A stretch of 32,378 bases of DNA. Origin: Promethearchaeota archaeon (GTDB lineage: Archaea; Asgardarchaeota; Lokiarchaeia; Sigynarchaeales; SOKP01). Under the pieces are notes generated by a model. It was given only the letters and a program-made list of their open reading frames with translations. It was not told where the DNA came from and searched no databases. Numbering within the stretch: the first letter of the stretch is position 1; the number at the start of each line of letters is the position of its first letter. Of this stretch, positions 23,920 through 31,777 are shown one piece after another. The position numbers and the translations under genes were made by a program. The stretch spans positions 1 to 32,378 of the forward strand of contig JAUWBH010000052.1 in NCBI GenBank assembly GCA_030605085.1, read 5' to 3'.

Positions 23920-24696
23920 TTAATCGACAAATTTAACTCCGTTAAAGATTTGTTGACCTGTAATGCTCGTTATTCTCGCCTCATTATTTCTTACCACCTT
24001 GAACCACCCAGGTAATTTTAAAGTTTTATATTCGATATGTGAAATTTTACCCTTAACAAATTTTCCAAATCTAATTGTAATCATGAAATCGGCGATATGT
24101 GAATTTCTTGAAATCCATTGAGACCCATTTAAATTTCTTTTTTTTTCAATTAAATTTACGTTTTCATTGATAATATCTAATTCCTCTTGCGTTGCGGGGA
24201 TAAAAAACCACTCTCCTTGTCTTTTAATTCTGTGAGTCTCTTTTTCTTTATCAATCACATCTTTTGGTTTTAAAGCTCTGTGAGCATCTTTAATTTTATT
24301 AATAACTCCTATATTTCTTGGTAATTCGGCAATAAATAAATGAGATTCATCCATCCCCATTAAATATTTTCTGGTAAAACCAGGAGTTTTTCGTTTAAAA
24401 AACTCCCAATCATTAATCTTGCGATCCCATCGTCTCACAGAATATTTCCTTTCAGGTTCGTTAACTAATAAAATTACTTGTTGTTTTTTGGAATCCGTAT
24501 CAACAACTCTAATTTCATTATCCTTATGACCACGATAAATTCTATAATACTCTCTCTTATTCTTTTTCCCCCGGGTATCAACTGTCATTTGGAAAATATC
24601 TTTATTATTAACACTTCGACTAATAGAGCTTAAAGGTTTCTTTTCGACCTTTACAGGCACTTTAGCCTTGTTAAACCATTTTTCTAAATCTTGCAT
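23920..24696 (-). CDS. Protein of unknown function with a RQGEWFF motif
   Basis: A 258-residue soluble basic protein, first in a four-gene operon. It has an N-terminal charged part with strands (REYYRIYRGHKDNEIRVVDT), a middle segment FTRKYLMGMDESHLFIAELP, then NKIKDAHRALKP and HRIKRQGEWFFIPAT, and a C-terminal beta-rich part (RNSHIADFMITIRFGKFVKG). I recall MGxDExxLFIAxLP...AHxALxP...RQGEWFFxP as a conserved pattern of an uncharacterised family in bacteria and archaea, but no function is known to me. A TATA-like TTTAAATATGA lies about 75 bases upstream (minus strand). Confidence 0.6.
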   Translation of the reverse strand: MQDLEKWFNKAKVPVKVEKKPLSSISRSVNNKDIFQMTVDTRGKKNKREYYRIYRGHKDNEIRVVDTDSKKQQVILLVNEPERKYSVRRWDRKINDWEFFKRKTPGFTRKYLMGMDESHLFIAELPRNIGVINKIKDAHRALKPKDVIDKEKETHRIKRQGEWFFIPATQEELDIINENVNLIEKKRNLNGSQWISRNSHIADFMITIRFGKFVKGKISHIEYKTLKLPGWFKVVRNNEARITSITGQQIFNGVKFVD

Positions 24697-25008
24697 CTTA
24701 TAATTTTCTATTCAAATTTTTTAATTTAATAAAGTTTTTTTCTTATTAGATATTAAGATAACATTCATATTTAAATCTATCGCTCTAGATCTTTATATTC
24801 AATAATTAAATGTGATATAAATTAATTTAAATCTATCTAACATAATCTCTCATACTTTTCATCATGATAATTAAAGTTAAATGAATAAGATCTAATTACC
24901 ATTTACTTTATAAACTTCCAAGAGGTTAACAATATCCGTTTAACCAAATTAAAGATAAATTTAGTTAACTCAAATAATTTGTTATTCCTAGTTTACATCA
25001 ATCCAACG

Positions 25009-25067
25009 CTATAGCTCTAAAAAGCTATAGGAGCCGTTGTTAGCTCCTTGTTAGAAAGATTTTTTTT
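25009..25067 (+). terminator. Twin hairpins followed by T8
   Basis: CTATAGCT (25009-25016) pairs perfectly with AGCTATAG (25023-25030) around a six-base loop. AGGAGC (25029-25034) pairs with GCTCCT (25043-25048) and shares two bases with the first stem. A T8 tract (25060-25067) follows. This has the shape of a plus-strand terminator or attenuator, yet no plus-strand gene precedes it within 2.9 kb. Confidence 0.4.
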
Positions 25068-25211
25068 CCATTGATAGAAAATCGAATCTTCCTACAACTG
25101 ACCCTTTTTATAACTACGGGTAGGTCTGCCTTTTCAAGCCATCGTATCAACAATTCCATTTTCCATCAATTCTTCAAATTTTTTTAAATAAAGAGAAGTA
25201 GCATAATTTTT
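25040..25211 (-). pseudogene. Decayed coding remnant, overlapping frames
   Basis: One minus-strand frame reads YATSLYLKKFEELMENGIVD, TMA, TGA (25134-25136), KGRPTRSYKKGQL, TAG (25092-25094). A second frame from ATG 25159 reads LIRWLEKADLPVVIKRVS, then KIRFSINGKKIFLTRS and TAA (25040-25042), 39 residues. Both look like protein sequence but they overlap, so at most one was original in any stretch. The segment is best seen as the scrambled end of a lost gene. The 39-residue ORF could in principle be expressed. Confidence 0.35.
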
Positions 25212-25344
25212 TTATTAGTAAAATAGAAGATAATTTCATATTTAAATAATTTGGCAAAATTAAAAAGTGATTTCAATTTTTCCCGCATTTGTGGGAATTT
25301 TTAACTTAAATTGAAAAAATAGATTTAAAATTGCTTTTGTTCTA

Positions 25345-25794
25345 TTAAATTTTATTACTATACTTGTCAAACCAATCGTCAAAAATGGTATGAACTTTAA
25401 ATCCTTCTAAATCAAAGTTTTTTCCAACAATCAACAAATTTCGTAGAGATAATTTTAGGGTATCGTAAAATTTTTCATCCATTTCTTCTAATTCAGTAAT
25501 ATTTTTGTAATTATCGACAAGCCCAAACTTATAATCGCTTAATTTTACTTCATTGGATTTAAAATAATTATATTCATTTACGCACAAATTCAATTCATCT
25601 AATAGTGAATTCTTAAATGCTGATAAATTGTCATTTTTGAATTGTCCAGTTAGAAAAATGTTAGTAAAACCAAATAAATATCCTTGGTCATCATTAATCG
25701 GTTTAAATTGTTTGTCTGCTTTTTCTATAAACAGATATTCCACTGTTAAGTCTGGGTCTACATAATTTTCTAATATTCTATCTTTATCAACCAT
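25345..25794 (-). CDS. Protein of unknown function, 149 residues
   Basis: An acidic soluble protein starting at ATG 25794. The parts are DLTVEYLFIEKADKQFKPIN, GYLFGFTNIFLTGQF, a helix with LLDELNLCVNEYNYFKSNEV, and a C-terminal helix region FYDTLKLSLRNLLIVGKNF ending FDDWFDKYSNK. No metal-binding or catalytic motif, no signal peptide and no membrane segment. It is flanked by a spacer and by the ABC exporter genes on the same strand (146 bases upstream) and may be read through from them. I do not recognise a family. Confidence 0.5.
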   Translation of the reverse strand: MVDKDRILENYVDPDLTVEYLFIEKADKQFKPINDDQGYLFGFTNIFLTGQFKNDNLSAFKNSLLDELNLCVNEYNYFKSNEVKLSDYKFGLVDNYKNITELEEMDEKFYDTLKLSLRNLLIVGKNFDLEGFKVHTIFDDWFDKYSNKI

Positions 25795-25940
25795 TAGACT
25801 ATTAAAATGAATAAAATGATATTCAAATTATTTCAAATAATATTATCAACAATCTTCTGGAGCAACTTTAATATTTACTTCAATCAGATTACTAATCAGT
25901 TTATAATTAATATTTTTTTAGAAAAGAAGCTTTCTAAGAG

Positions 25941-27746
25941 CTAATTCATTTCTTTTATTTTTTCTATATATTCTAAAGATTGATGCCTGAAATAAGTGTT
26001 ATAAAGTTCAGCATATTTACCACCTTTAGCCATCAATTCATCATGACTCCCTTCTTCTATGATTTTTCCATGATCTAGTACAATTATTCGATCTACATGA
26101 CGTACGGTCCAAAGACGATGAGCAATGATAATAGAGGTTCGATTTTGAATAGTTTTTTCAAGAGCATCTTGAATACGCGTCTCAGTAAAAGGGTCTACAG
26201 AAGCTGTGGCTTCATCGAGAATAAGAATTGATGGGTTTTCGAGTAATGTTCGAGCAAAAACAACTAGTTGACGTTGTCCCATTGAGATCAAACTCCCTCT
26301 CTCCCCTACAAATGTACTCATTCCATAACTCAAATCTTTAATCCAGTCGGAACCTCCCGCTTTATTCATGGCATCCATTACATTTTCTTCTGTTGCAGAT
26401 TCACAACCATACTTAATATTATTAAGTAGTGTAGTAGCGAACAAAAATGGAACTTGATGTATAATGCCTATTTGTTTTCTATATTCCTTTAGATCGAAAT
26501 CTCTAATTGAAATCCCATCAATTAAAATATCGCCTCCTTGAAATTCGTAAAATCTTGCTAACAATCTAGCTAAAGAGGATTTTCCCGCACCAGTGTGACC
26601 AACGATTGCTACAGATTCTCCTGGATGAATTGTAAGAGAGAAATTATTAAAAACTTTTTTACCCTCATCGTATTGAAATGATAAATTCCTAAATTCAATT
26701 TTTCCTTTAAATCTTTCTGGCTTTTTATTATCGTTTTGAACAACTGCTGGTAAATTATCAATCAGAGCAAAGATTCTTTCTGATGCCGATAAACCTAGTT
26801 GAAGTTGAGGCCAAAAGGCAGCAATAACCAATAGTGGAAAGAATAACATCGAAAGACTTTGAAAGAACAAGTACAATTCTCCCGCGCTAAGCTGTCCTCT
26901 TATGACTAAATTACCGCCAAAATAAACAAATAAGGCCAAAATTATACCCATAACAACAGCAAGAGCCGGAAAAATTGAAACCAAGACAAAACCCTTTTTT
27001 AAGTTAACATCGTAGGATTGATTATTGACCTCCTTGAATTTATCGTATAATTTTCTTTCCTGACGAAATGTTTTTGCGATTTGAATCCTACTGAAACTTT
27101 CTTTTACAAAAGAGTTAACAGAGGCTAATGCTCTTTGCCCTAATAGAGTCATTCGTCTGGCTACTTTTCTATATGTTATTGCTACAATGAAAAAAATTGG
27201 AATTGATACCATAAAAATTAACGCTAGTAAGAGATTTATGAAGAACATAACGATTAACAAAAGTACAATAACAAAAAGAGAAGCTAGGACTTGCATAGAT
27301 AATTCGACAATTTGTCCAAAATCGCGACTATCTGTGTTCATACGGCTAACAATTTTTCCAATCGGGTTTTTATCAAAGAAAGACATATCTCGATCTAAGA
27401 CGGCGGCATTAGCATCCCGTCGTAAGTCTAAAACGATATCTCCAATTACCATTGAAGAATATTTTTGCCGAAAATAGTTGAAAATCCATGCTAAAAAATT
27501 TAAAGTGAAAATTAAAATTATTACCAGTAATAAGTATATTGGTTCTCTATTAGTTTCTAAATTGCTAATCGCTATTGAAGTTAAAATTGGAATTGATGCG
27601 TAAGTAAAAGCTGAAATTGTTAAGAAAAATATGACTATACTCATATTTCGTCGATATGGCCTAAAATATTTAAATATTCGACTTAATAAATCTTTATCTT
27701 TATATACGCGATCATACTCTTCTGCTTCTAAACCAAGCCACGCCAT
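25941..27746 (-). CDS. ABC exporter half-transporter, subunit B (consensus Walker B, altered signature)
   Basis: A 601-residue TMD-NBD protein. Six hydrophobic segments lie within residues 35-320, and the NBD covers 340-590. Motifs are Walker A GHTGAGKSS, Q-loop IHQVPFLF, signature region SLISMGQRQL (LSGGQ degenerated to ISMGQ), Walker B ILILDEATASVD with the catalytic Glu, and H-loop IIAHRL. The ATG (27744-27746) follows the partner's TAA (27748-27750) by one base, so translation is coupled. The motif pattern complements the partner, as in TM287/288, LmrCD and BmrCD-type heterodimers that export drugs or lipids. Confidence 0.92.
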   Translation of the reverse strand: MAWLGLEAEEYDRVYKDKDLLSRIFKYFRPYRRNMSIVIFFLTISAFTYASIPILTSIAISNLETNREPIYLLLVIILIFTLNFLAWIFNYFRQKYSSMVIGDIVLDLRRDANAAVLDRDMSFFDKNPIGKIVSRMNTDSRDFGQIVELSMQVLASLFVIVLLLIVMFFINLLLALIFMVSIPIFFIVAITYRKVARRMTLLGQRALASVNSFVKESFSRIQIAKTFRQERKLYDKFKEVNNQSYDVNLKKGFVLVSIFPALAVVMGIILALFVYFGGNLVIRGQLSAGELYLFFQSLSMLFFPLLVIAAFWPQLQLGLSASERIFALIDNLPAVVQNDNKKPERFKGKIEFRNLSFQYDEGKKVFNNFSLTIHPGESVAIVGHTGAGKSSLARLLARFYEFQGGDILIDGISIRDFDLKEYRKQIGIIHQVPFLFATTLLNNIKYGCESATEENVMDAMNKAGGSDWIKDLSYGMSTFVGERGSLISMGQRQLVVFARTLLENPSILILDEATASVDPFTETRIQDALEKTIQNRTSIIIAHRLWTVRHVDRIIVLDHGKIIEEGSHDELMAKGGKYAELYNTYFRHQSLEYIEKIKEMN

Positions 27747-27747
27747 A

Positions 27748-29583
27748 TTATACCTTTTCTTCTCCTTTTAATAATTGTTCAAGACTAATGTCAAACTTTT
27801 TAATAAATATTTTCCTGTATTCTTCCGAAGTTTTCAATAATTCTTCGTGTGTACCTTGGGCTATGATTTCACCACGCTTTAGCACCATAATAAGATCAGC
27901 CCATCTAATTTGACTTAAACGATGAGTAATTATTATAGTTGTTCTGTTTTTAAGGATGTTACGAATCGCTCTCTGAATCTTATCCTCAGTTGCAGAATCT
28001 ATTGCTGATGTTGAATCGTCAAGGATGAGAATTCGAGGATCCGTTAGAAAAGCGCGTGCAATTGCAATTCTCTGTCTTTCACCTCCACTTAGCATAACGC
28101 CTCGCTCTCCAACCTCAGAATTGAAATCTTCAGGTAATTCGGAGATAAATTGATGTGCTTGAGCTTGTTTAGCAACCATCTCAACATCTTCCTTAGAACT
28201 TACTCTCCCAAATGCTATATTTTCAAAAACACTTGTGGAAAATAAGAAAACATCCTGTTCTATATATGAGATTTGACTTCTTAGAGATTCTAATGCATAA
28301 TCGCGCACATCAACATTATCTATAAGTATTTTTCCTTCATTGACATCATATAATCTTGAAATTAACTTCGTTAGAGTTGTTTTCCCTGAACCTGTCGTTC
28401 CGACTACAGCTATTACGCTTCCTGGTTTTATTTTAAAAGAGATATTTCTTAAAACTAGTGAGCCTTTTCCATAAGCAAAGGATACATTTTCAAATTTGAT
28501 TGCTCCATCTAAGATTTTTTCAATACCTTCAGGATTTTCATCAATTTCCGTTTCTTCGTTCATAAAATCGAGCAGTCTTTGAGAACTTGTAGCTGCCATT
28601 CTTACAATCGCAAATACAAATATCGAAATAAATGTAGGAAAGCGTAGTAGACCAATTAACCCTAAGTATGCTATTATCTGACCAATACTTATAATACCTT
28701 GCGTAAATAGAAAAAAAGCGTGAGCTAAACCCATTGTAATTGATATTGCTAAAAATAAAAGTGGTAAATATTTTGCCTGAATATGACCTTGGCTAACATA
28801 AGCATCCCTATATCTTTTAGCCTTGCCAAAATATTTCTTCATTTCAGCGAGTTCTTGAGTACTACTCTTCACAACATCAATCCCTGTTAAAGTTTCATTT
28901 AGAATAGCGTTCATTTGACCAAATTCTGCCCTCATTATTCCTGTCACTGGTCCTATTTTGCGAATATAAGCTTTCAATGCAAATATGAAAGTTATTACGA
29001 AAAAAAGGGGTGCTAAAAGCATTTGTGCTGGAAAAAAAATTGCGATATAGATTAAAGGAACAACCATTGCAGTGAAGGATTCTAATATTAAAGAGAATGC
29101 AGGACTAATCATAAAATTAAGCATACGGACATCATCTGTTGTACGCGCCATAATTTCTCCGATTTTTTGGCGATCGTGAAAAGATTGGCTTTTTCCAAGA
29201 AGATTAGCGTAGAATTCCTTGCGAACATCCCTCTCTAATCTTTGTGCCAATATTTCCCGTAGAGAAGAATTTATTAACCTTAATGCTGGTCCACTAACAC
29301 CTAAAATCAAAATTATAATGACATAAAACATTAAATTTGAATTATTTCCTTCTAAAAATTCGGATATCGCTATACCTAGTACAATCATTGATGCCGCAGT
29401 TAAATTTGCCGTAAGAATCATAAGGAAAAAAACAACAAAAATATAATATTTATTAGACTTATAAAATAAATGAGCTAAAATCCATTGTCTTACACCTTTT
29501 TGACGAGCCCTTATAAAATAATCTTTCTCGGGTGAAAATTCTACTTGGTGCGTGATGTTTAAATTCTTTGAATTTGTCTTCAT
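27748..29583 (-). CDS. ABC exporter half-transporter, subunit A (consensus signature, degenerate Walker B)
   Basis: A 611-residue TMD-NBD protein, first of the pair. The membrane domain is about 45-340. The NBD has Walker A GTTGSGKTT, Q-loop IEQDVFLF, an intact signature VMLSGGERQR, Walker B ILILDDSTSAID with Asp in place of the catalytic Glu, and H-loop IITHRL. The heterodimer thus has one good ATP site (Glu of subunit B with LSGGE of subunit A) and one degenerate site. The N-terminal ~40 residues are soluble. A 37-base piece of this gene (28337-28373, coding TKLISRLYDVNE) recurs at 29810-29846. Confidence 0.92.
   Translation of the reverse strand: MKTNSKNLNITHQVEFSPEKDYFIRARQKGVRQWILAHLFYKSNKYYIFVVFFLMILTANLTAASMIVLGIAISEFLEGNNSNLMFYVIIILILGVSGPALRLINSSLREILAQRLERDVRKEFYANLLGKSQSFHDRQKIGEIMARTTDDVRMLNFMISPAFSLILESFTAMVVPLIYIAIFFPAQMLLAPLFFVITFIFALKAYIRKIGPVTGIMRAEFGQMNAILNETLTGIDVVKSSTQELAEMKKYFGKAKRYRDAYVSQGHIQAKYLPLLFLAISITMGLAHAFFLFTQGIISIGQIIAYLGLIGLLRFPTFISIFVFAIVRMAATSSQRLLDFMNEETEIDENPEGIEKILDGAIKFENVSFAYGKGSLVLRNISFKIKPGSVIAVVGTTGSGKTTLTKLISRLYDVNEGKILIDNVDVRDYALESLRSQISYIEQDVFLFSTSVFENIAFGRVSSKEDVEMVAKQAQAHQFISELPEDFNSEVGERGVMLSGGERQRIAIARAFLTDPRILILDDSTSAIDSATEDKIQRAIRNILKNRTTIIITHRLSQIRWADLIMVLKRGEIIAQGTHEELLKTSEEYRKIFIKKFDISLEQLLKGEEKV
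28337..28373. repeat. 37-base direct repeat, copy inside the ABC subunit A gene
   Basis: Begins TCATTGACATCATATAATC and is identical over 37 bases to 29810-29846. It codes the region just after Walker A on the minus strand. Confidence 0.85.
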
Positions 29584-29766
29584 TAAAACAACTTCTCGAT
29601 TTTTCCTTCTTTTCTTCTAAGTTAAAAAATAAGCCATCCGAAATTAACTATTTGTATTTGAAATAATAAATAATTACAAAAATCTCATTATCTAAAGTAT
29701 AACTTTTCAAATCTAGATGTTATAATTTATTAATACATTGTTGTGAAACCTTCTAAAATTAAGTCA

Positions 29767-29846
29767 ATTTAATAAGGTGTGCATATAAAGCTGTAGTTTT
29801 ATTCTTCCCTCATTGACATCATATAATCTTGAAATTAACTTCGTTA
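29767..29846 (-). pseudogene. Scrap of an ABC-transporter NBD gene carrying the second copy of the 37-base repeat
   Basis: The minus strand reads TLTKLISRLYDVNEGRIKL, matching LTKLISRLYDVNEGKILI of the subunit A gene in the correct reading order. It then runs into unrelated sequence and TGA. Flanking bases also match imperfectly (ATTCTTCCC versus ATTTTTCCT). It is therefore a real duplicated fragment and not chance. It lies between the exporter operon and the HNH gene, and its edge coincides with the HNH gene's stop codon. Confidence 0.65.
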
Positions 29847-31424
29847 AAGTTTCAGAGGGGAATAAAAATTAATTTGGGTAACATCAAAATTAAATTGGCT
29901 AATTTTTTTGTTTATTTTATTTGCTAGCTGAATCAATTCAGAATACAAAAATAAATGTCTTTTACTTACAATTTGTTTGAAATAAATGTGAAATTTAGAA
30001 TTGATAATGGCATGACAATTTGTGCATAATGCTACACAATCTTCATTTATTAATATATGTAAAATCTCTTCCGAATCTTTTCTATAAATATCGCCCCACT
30101 TGGATTTCTTTAATAAAATCTCTGGATGTCGATGGTGAATTGATAATGCCATAAGATTTTGAATACTAATATTATCACATACAATACAGACTCCGTTATA
30201 TAACTGTAGGAAAGTATATCGTTTTCTAATATATCCCATGATTGAATCTTTGGCAGAATATTTTAAATTTTCGTTAGCTTGAATATAGTTTGGATGATTA
30301 TCAATTGTGTTTTGAATAAAATTATGAATTTCTCTTGCAGATATAGTAAAAAGGTCTGGATAAAGAATAATGTCTCTAAATTCGGTATAAATATCAGAAG
30401 TAATTTCTTTATGACAATTCCCACATAAAGCCACTACATGATCTCGAATAGCCCAATCTAAAATTTTTTCATAGCTCTTCTCTTTCATTAATCTCCAAGA
30501 TGAAGTATAGTAATAATGATTTGGATGATGAAATTCAACAGTAGCCAATAAAAAAACAATAGACACACCACATCTTGTACATCTTCCGTTAAAGCGTTCC
30601 ATTATTAATTTAAATTTTTTTGTAAATCGTAAAATTAATCTTGACTCTGCTTTACATTCTTTGCACCAAGAGTTTAAACTTGATCCGTTGCGATTTCTTT
30701 TAGAGAATTTTTCAATTGGCAATTCTCTTTTACATCTAGTGCAAGTTCGAAGATTTTCCACATAATTTTTTGCTGTCTTGCTGTAAATTCCATCAGAAGA
30801 AGGTAACCATTTGTCAGCATCAATATTCTTATATATTTTCTCTAAATATGGTATATAAGTCTTAATCATTTCTCTAACACGATTTTTTGAAAGGTTTGTC
30901 AAAGACATTAATTCATCAAGTAAAGTATAATAATTAGGACACTTAAGAATGGCTAGGGTAATCACTTGAACACATCTTGTTAATTGAAGTTTTCTCTTTG
31001 AGTATTCGCCACGAAGATCTTTGATACTGATATCTAATCCAGTTTTTTCAGATAGTGTTAGTAAAAAATCATCAGAAAAAACTATTTTAAGAATTTTGTC
31101 CCTAAGGTCAATGTTGTTTTCTAGATAATTTATAAAATTCTCAATATTATTGCTGTCTGTTCCAAGTAATGTTTTTATCAAATCTATTAATGTCTTAATT
31201 ATTTTTAAGAAATCTGTTTCTTGCAAATAGCCCCGATTTATCATAAATGTACGCCTCCTTGTGTCATTGTTAAGATCCATAATAAAATCAGGAAATCCCC
31301 CGTCTGGACTCGGACAATAATAAGGTTTTTTTGACATGGGGAATAACATTTCATCTTTATATTTAAATGTGTATCTACATATTTTAAATCGGTTTTTGGT
31401 ACAATACAACTCCTTCCTAACCAT
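29844..31424 (-). CDS. Tandem HNH-nuclease-like protein with extra zinc ribbon
   Basis: A 526-residue protein. Residues ~1-225 are a helical region of unknown type. A zinc ribbon CTRCKRELPIEKFSK...WCKECKAESR follows at about residues 232-262. Then come two HNH/McrA-like modules. Module 1 is GRCTRCGVS...VEFHHPNHYY...VALCGNCHKEI and module 2 is GVCIVCDNIS...LSIHHRHPE...CVALCTNCHAII. Each has two CxxC zinc pairs and a HH catalytic pair, so both may be active. The start is uncertain: ATG 31424 or 31337 (MSKKPYYCPSPDGG), neither with a ribosome binding site. The 3' end abuts the ABC scrap. HNH proteins occur in mobile introns, phages, restriction and defence loci; no partner lies here. Confidence 0.7.
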   Translation of the reverse strand: MVRKELYCTKNRFKICRYTFKYKDEMLFPMSKKPYYCPSPDGGFPDFIMDLNNDTRRRTFMINRGYLQETDFLKIIKTLIDLIKTLLGTDSNNIENFINYLENNIDLRDKILKIVFSDDFLLTLSEKTGLDISIKDLRGEYSKRKLQLTRCVQVITLAILKCPNYYTLLDELMSLTNLSKNRVREMIKTYIPYLEKIYKNIDADKWLPSSDGIYSKTAKNYVENLRTCTRCKRELPIEKFSKRNRNGSSLNSWCKECKAESRLILRFTKKFKLIMERFNGRCTRCGVSIVFLLATVEFHHPNHYYYTSSWRLMKEKSYEKILDWAIRDHVVALCGNCHKEITSDIYTEFRDIILYPDLFTISAREIHNFIQNTIDNHPNYIQANENLKYSAKDSIMGYIRKRYTFLQLYNGVCIVCDNISIQNLMALSIHHRHPEILLKKSKWGDIYRKDSEEILHILINEDCVALCTNCHAIINSKFHIYFKQIVSKRHLFLYSELIQLANKINKKISQFNFDVTQINFYSPLKL

Positions 31425-31777
31425 GTTTCAAATCTCGTAAAATTAATGAATGTTGCAAGTATGTATTTTCTTGTGCTTATAAACACTTTGTAAATTTTCA
31501 TTTTGATTGTTGTTATTTTGTTCACAAATTTTAATTATTTTCTCGAATTTATATGTAAACGGAGTGTCATAATTTACTGATTTCCTCAACTTTTTTCGGT
31601 ATTTTGTCTTTTCACCGTTTCTAATTAATTACCGCAATTATTATATATAAAGGAAAAATTTCGCTCGTTTTTGGTTTTATTTTCGGAGATTTAGGTTACA
31701 TTTCGATCTCCTTCTTCTCTATTTCGTTTCTCTTTAAACACTTAAAACTATTTTCGATAGTTAATTTCAAGAAACAT
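31425..31777. other. Spacer upstream of the HNH gene
   Basis: About 350 A+T-rich bases. The minus strand carries TTTATATATAATAA (around 31638-31652), a good TATA-like element pointing at the HNH gene but about 220 bases from ATG 31424. This leaves room for a longer N-terminus or a leader. A second minus-strand frame, 31241-31525, overlaps the HNH N-terminus and is considered a shadow. Confidence 0.4.

Larger units (their letters stand above)
24697..25344. other. Long spacer with decayed coding DNA and strong hairpins
   Basis: 648 bases. 24697-25000 is plain A+T-rich spacer carrying the promoter of the minus-strand operon. 25009-25067 has two hairpins and a T8 tract. 25040-25211 has overlapping, protein-like but interrupted minus-strand frames. 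25212-25344 shows nothing further. Confidence 0.5.

Noticed and set aside
31241..31525. 94-codon minus-strand ORF overlapping the HNH N-terminus
   Set aside because: Overlaps in another frame, low-complexity start; kept only as a reminder that the HNH start is uncertain.
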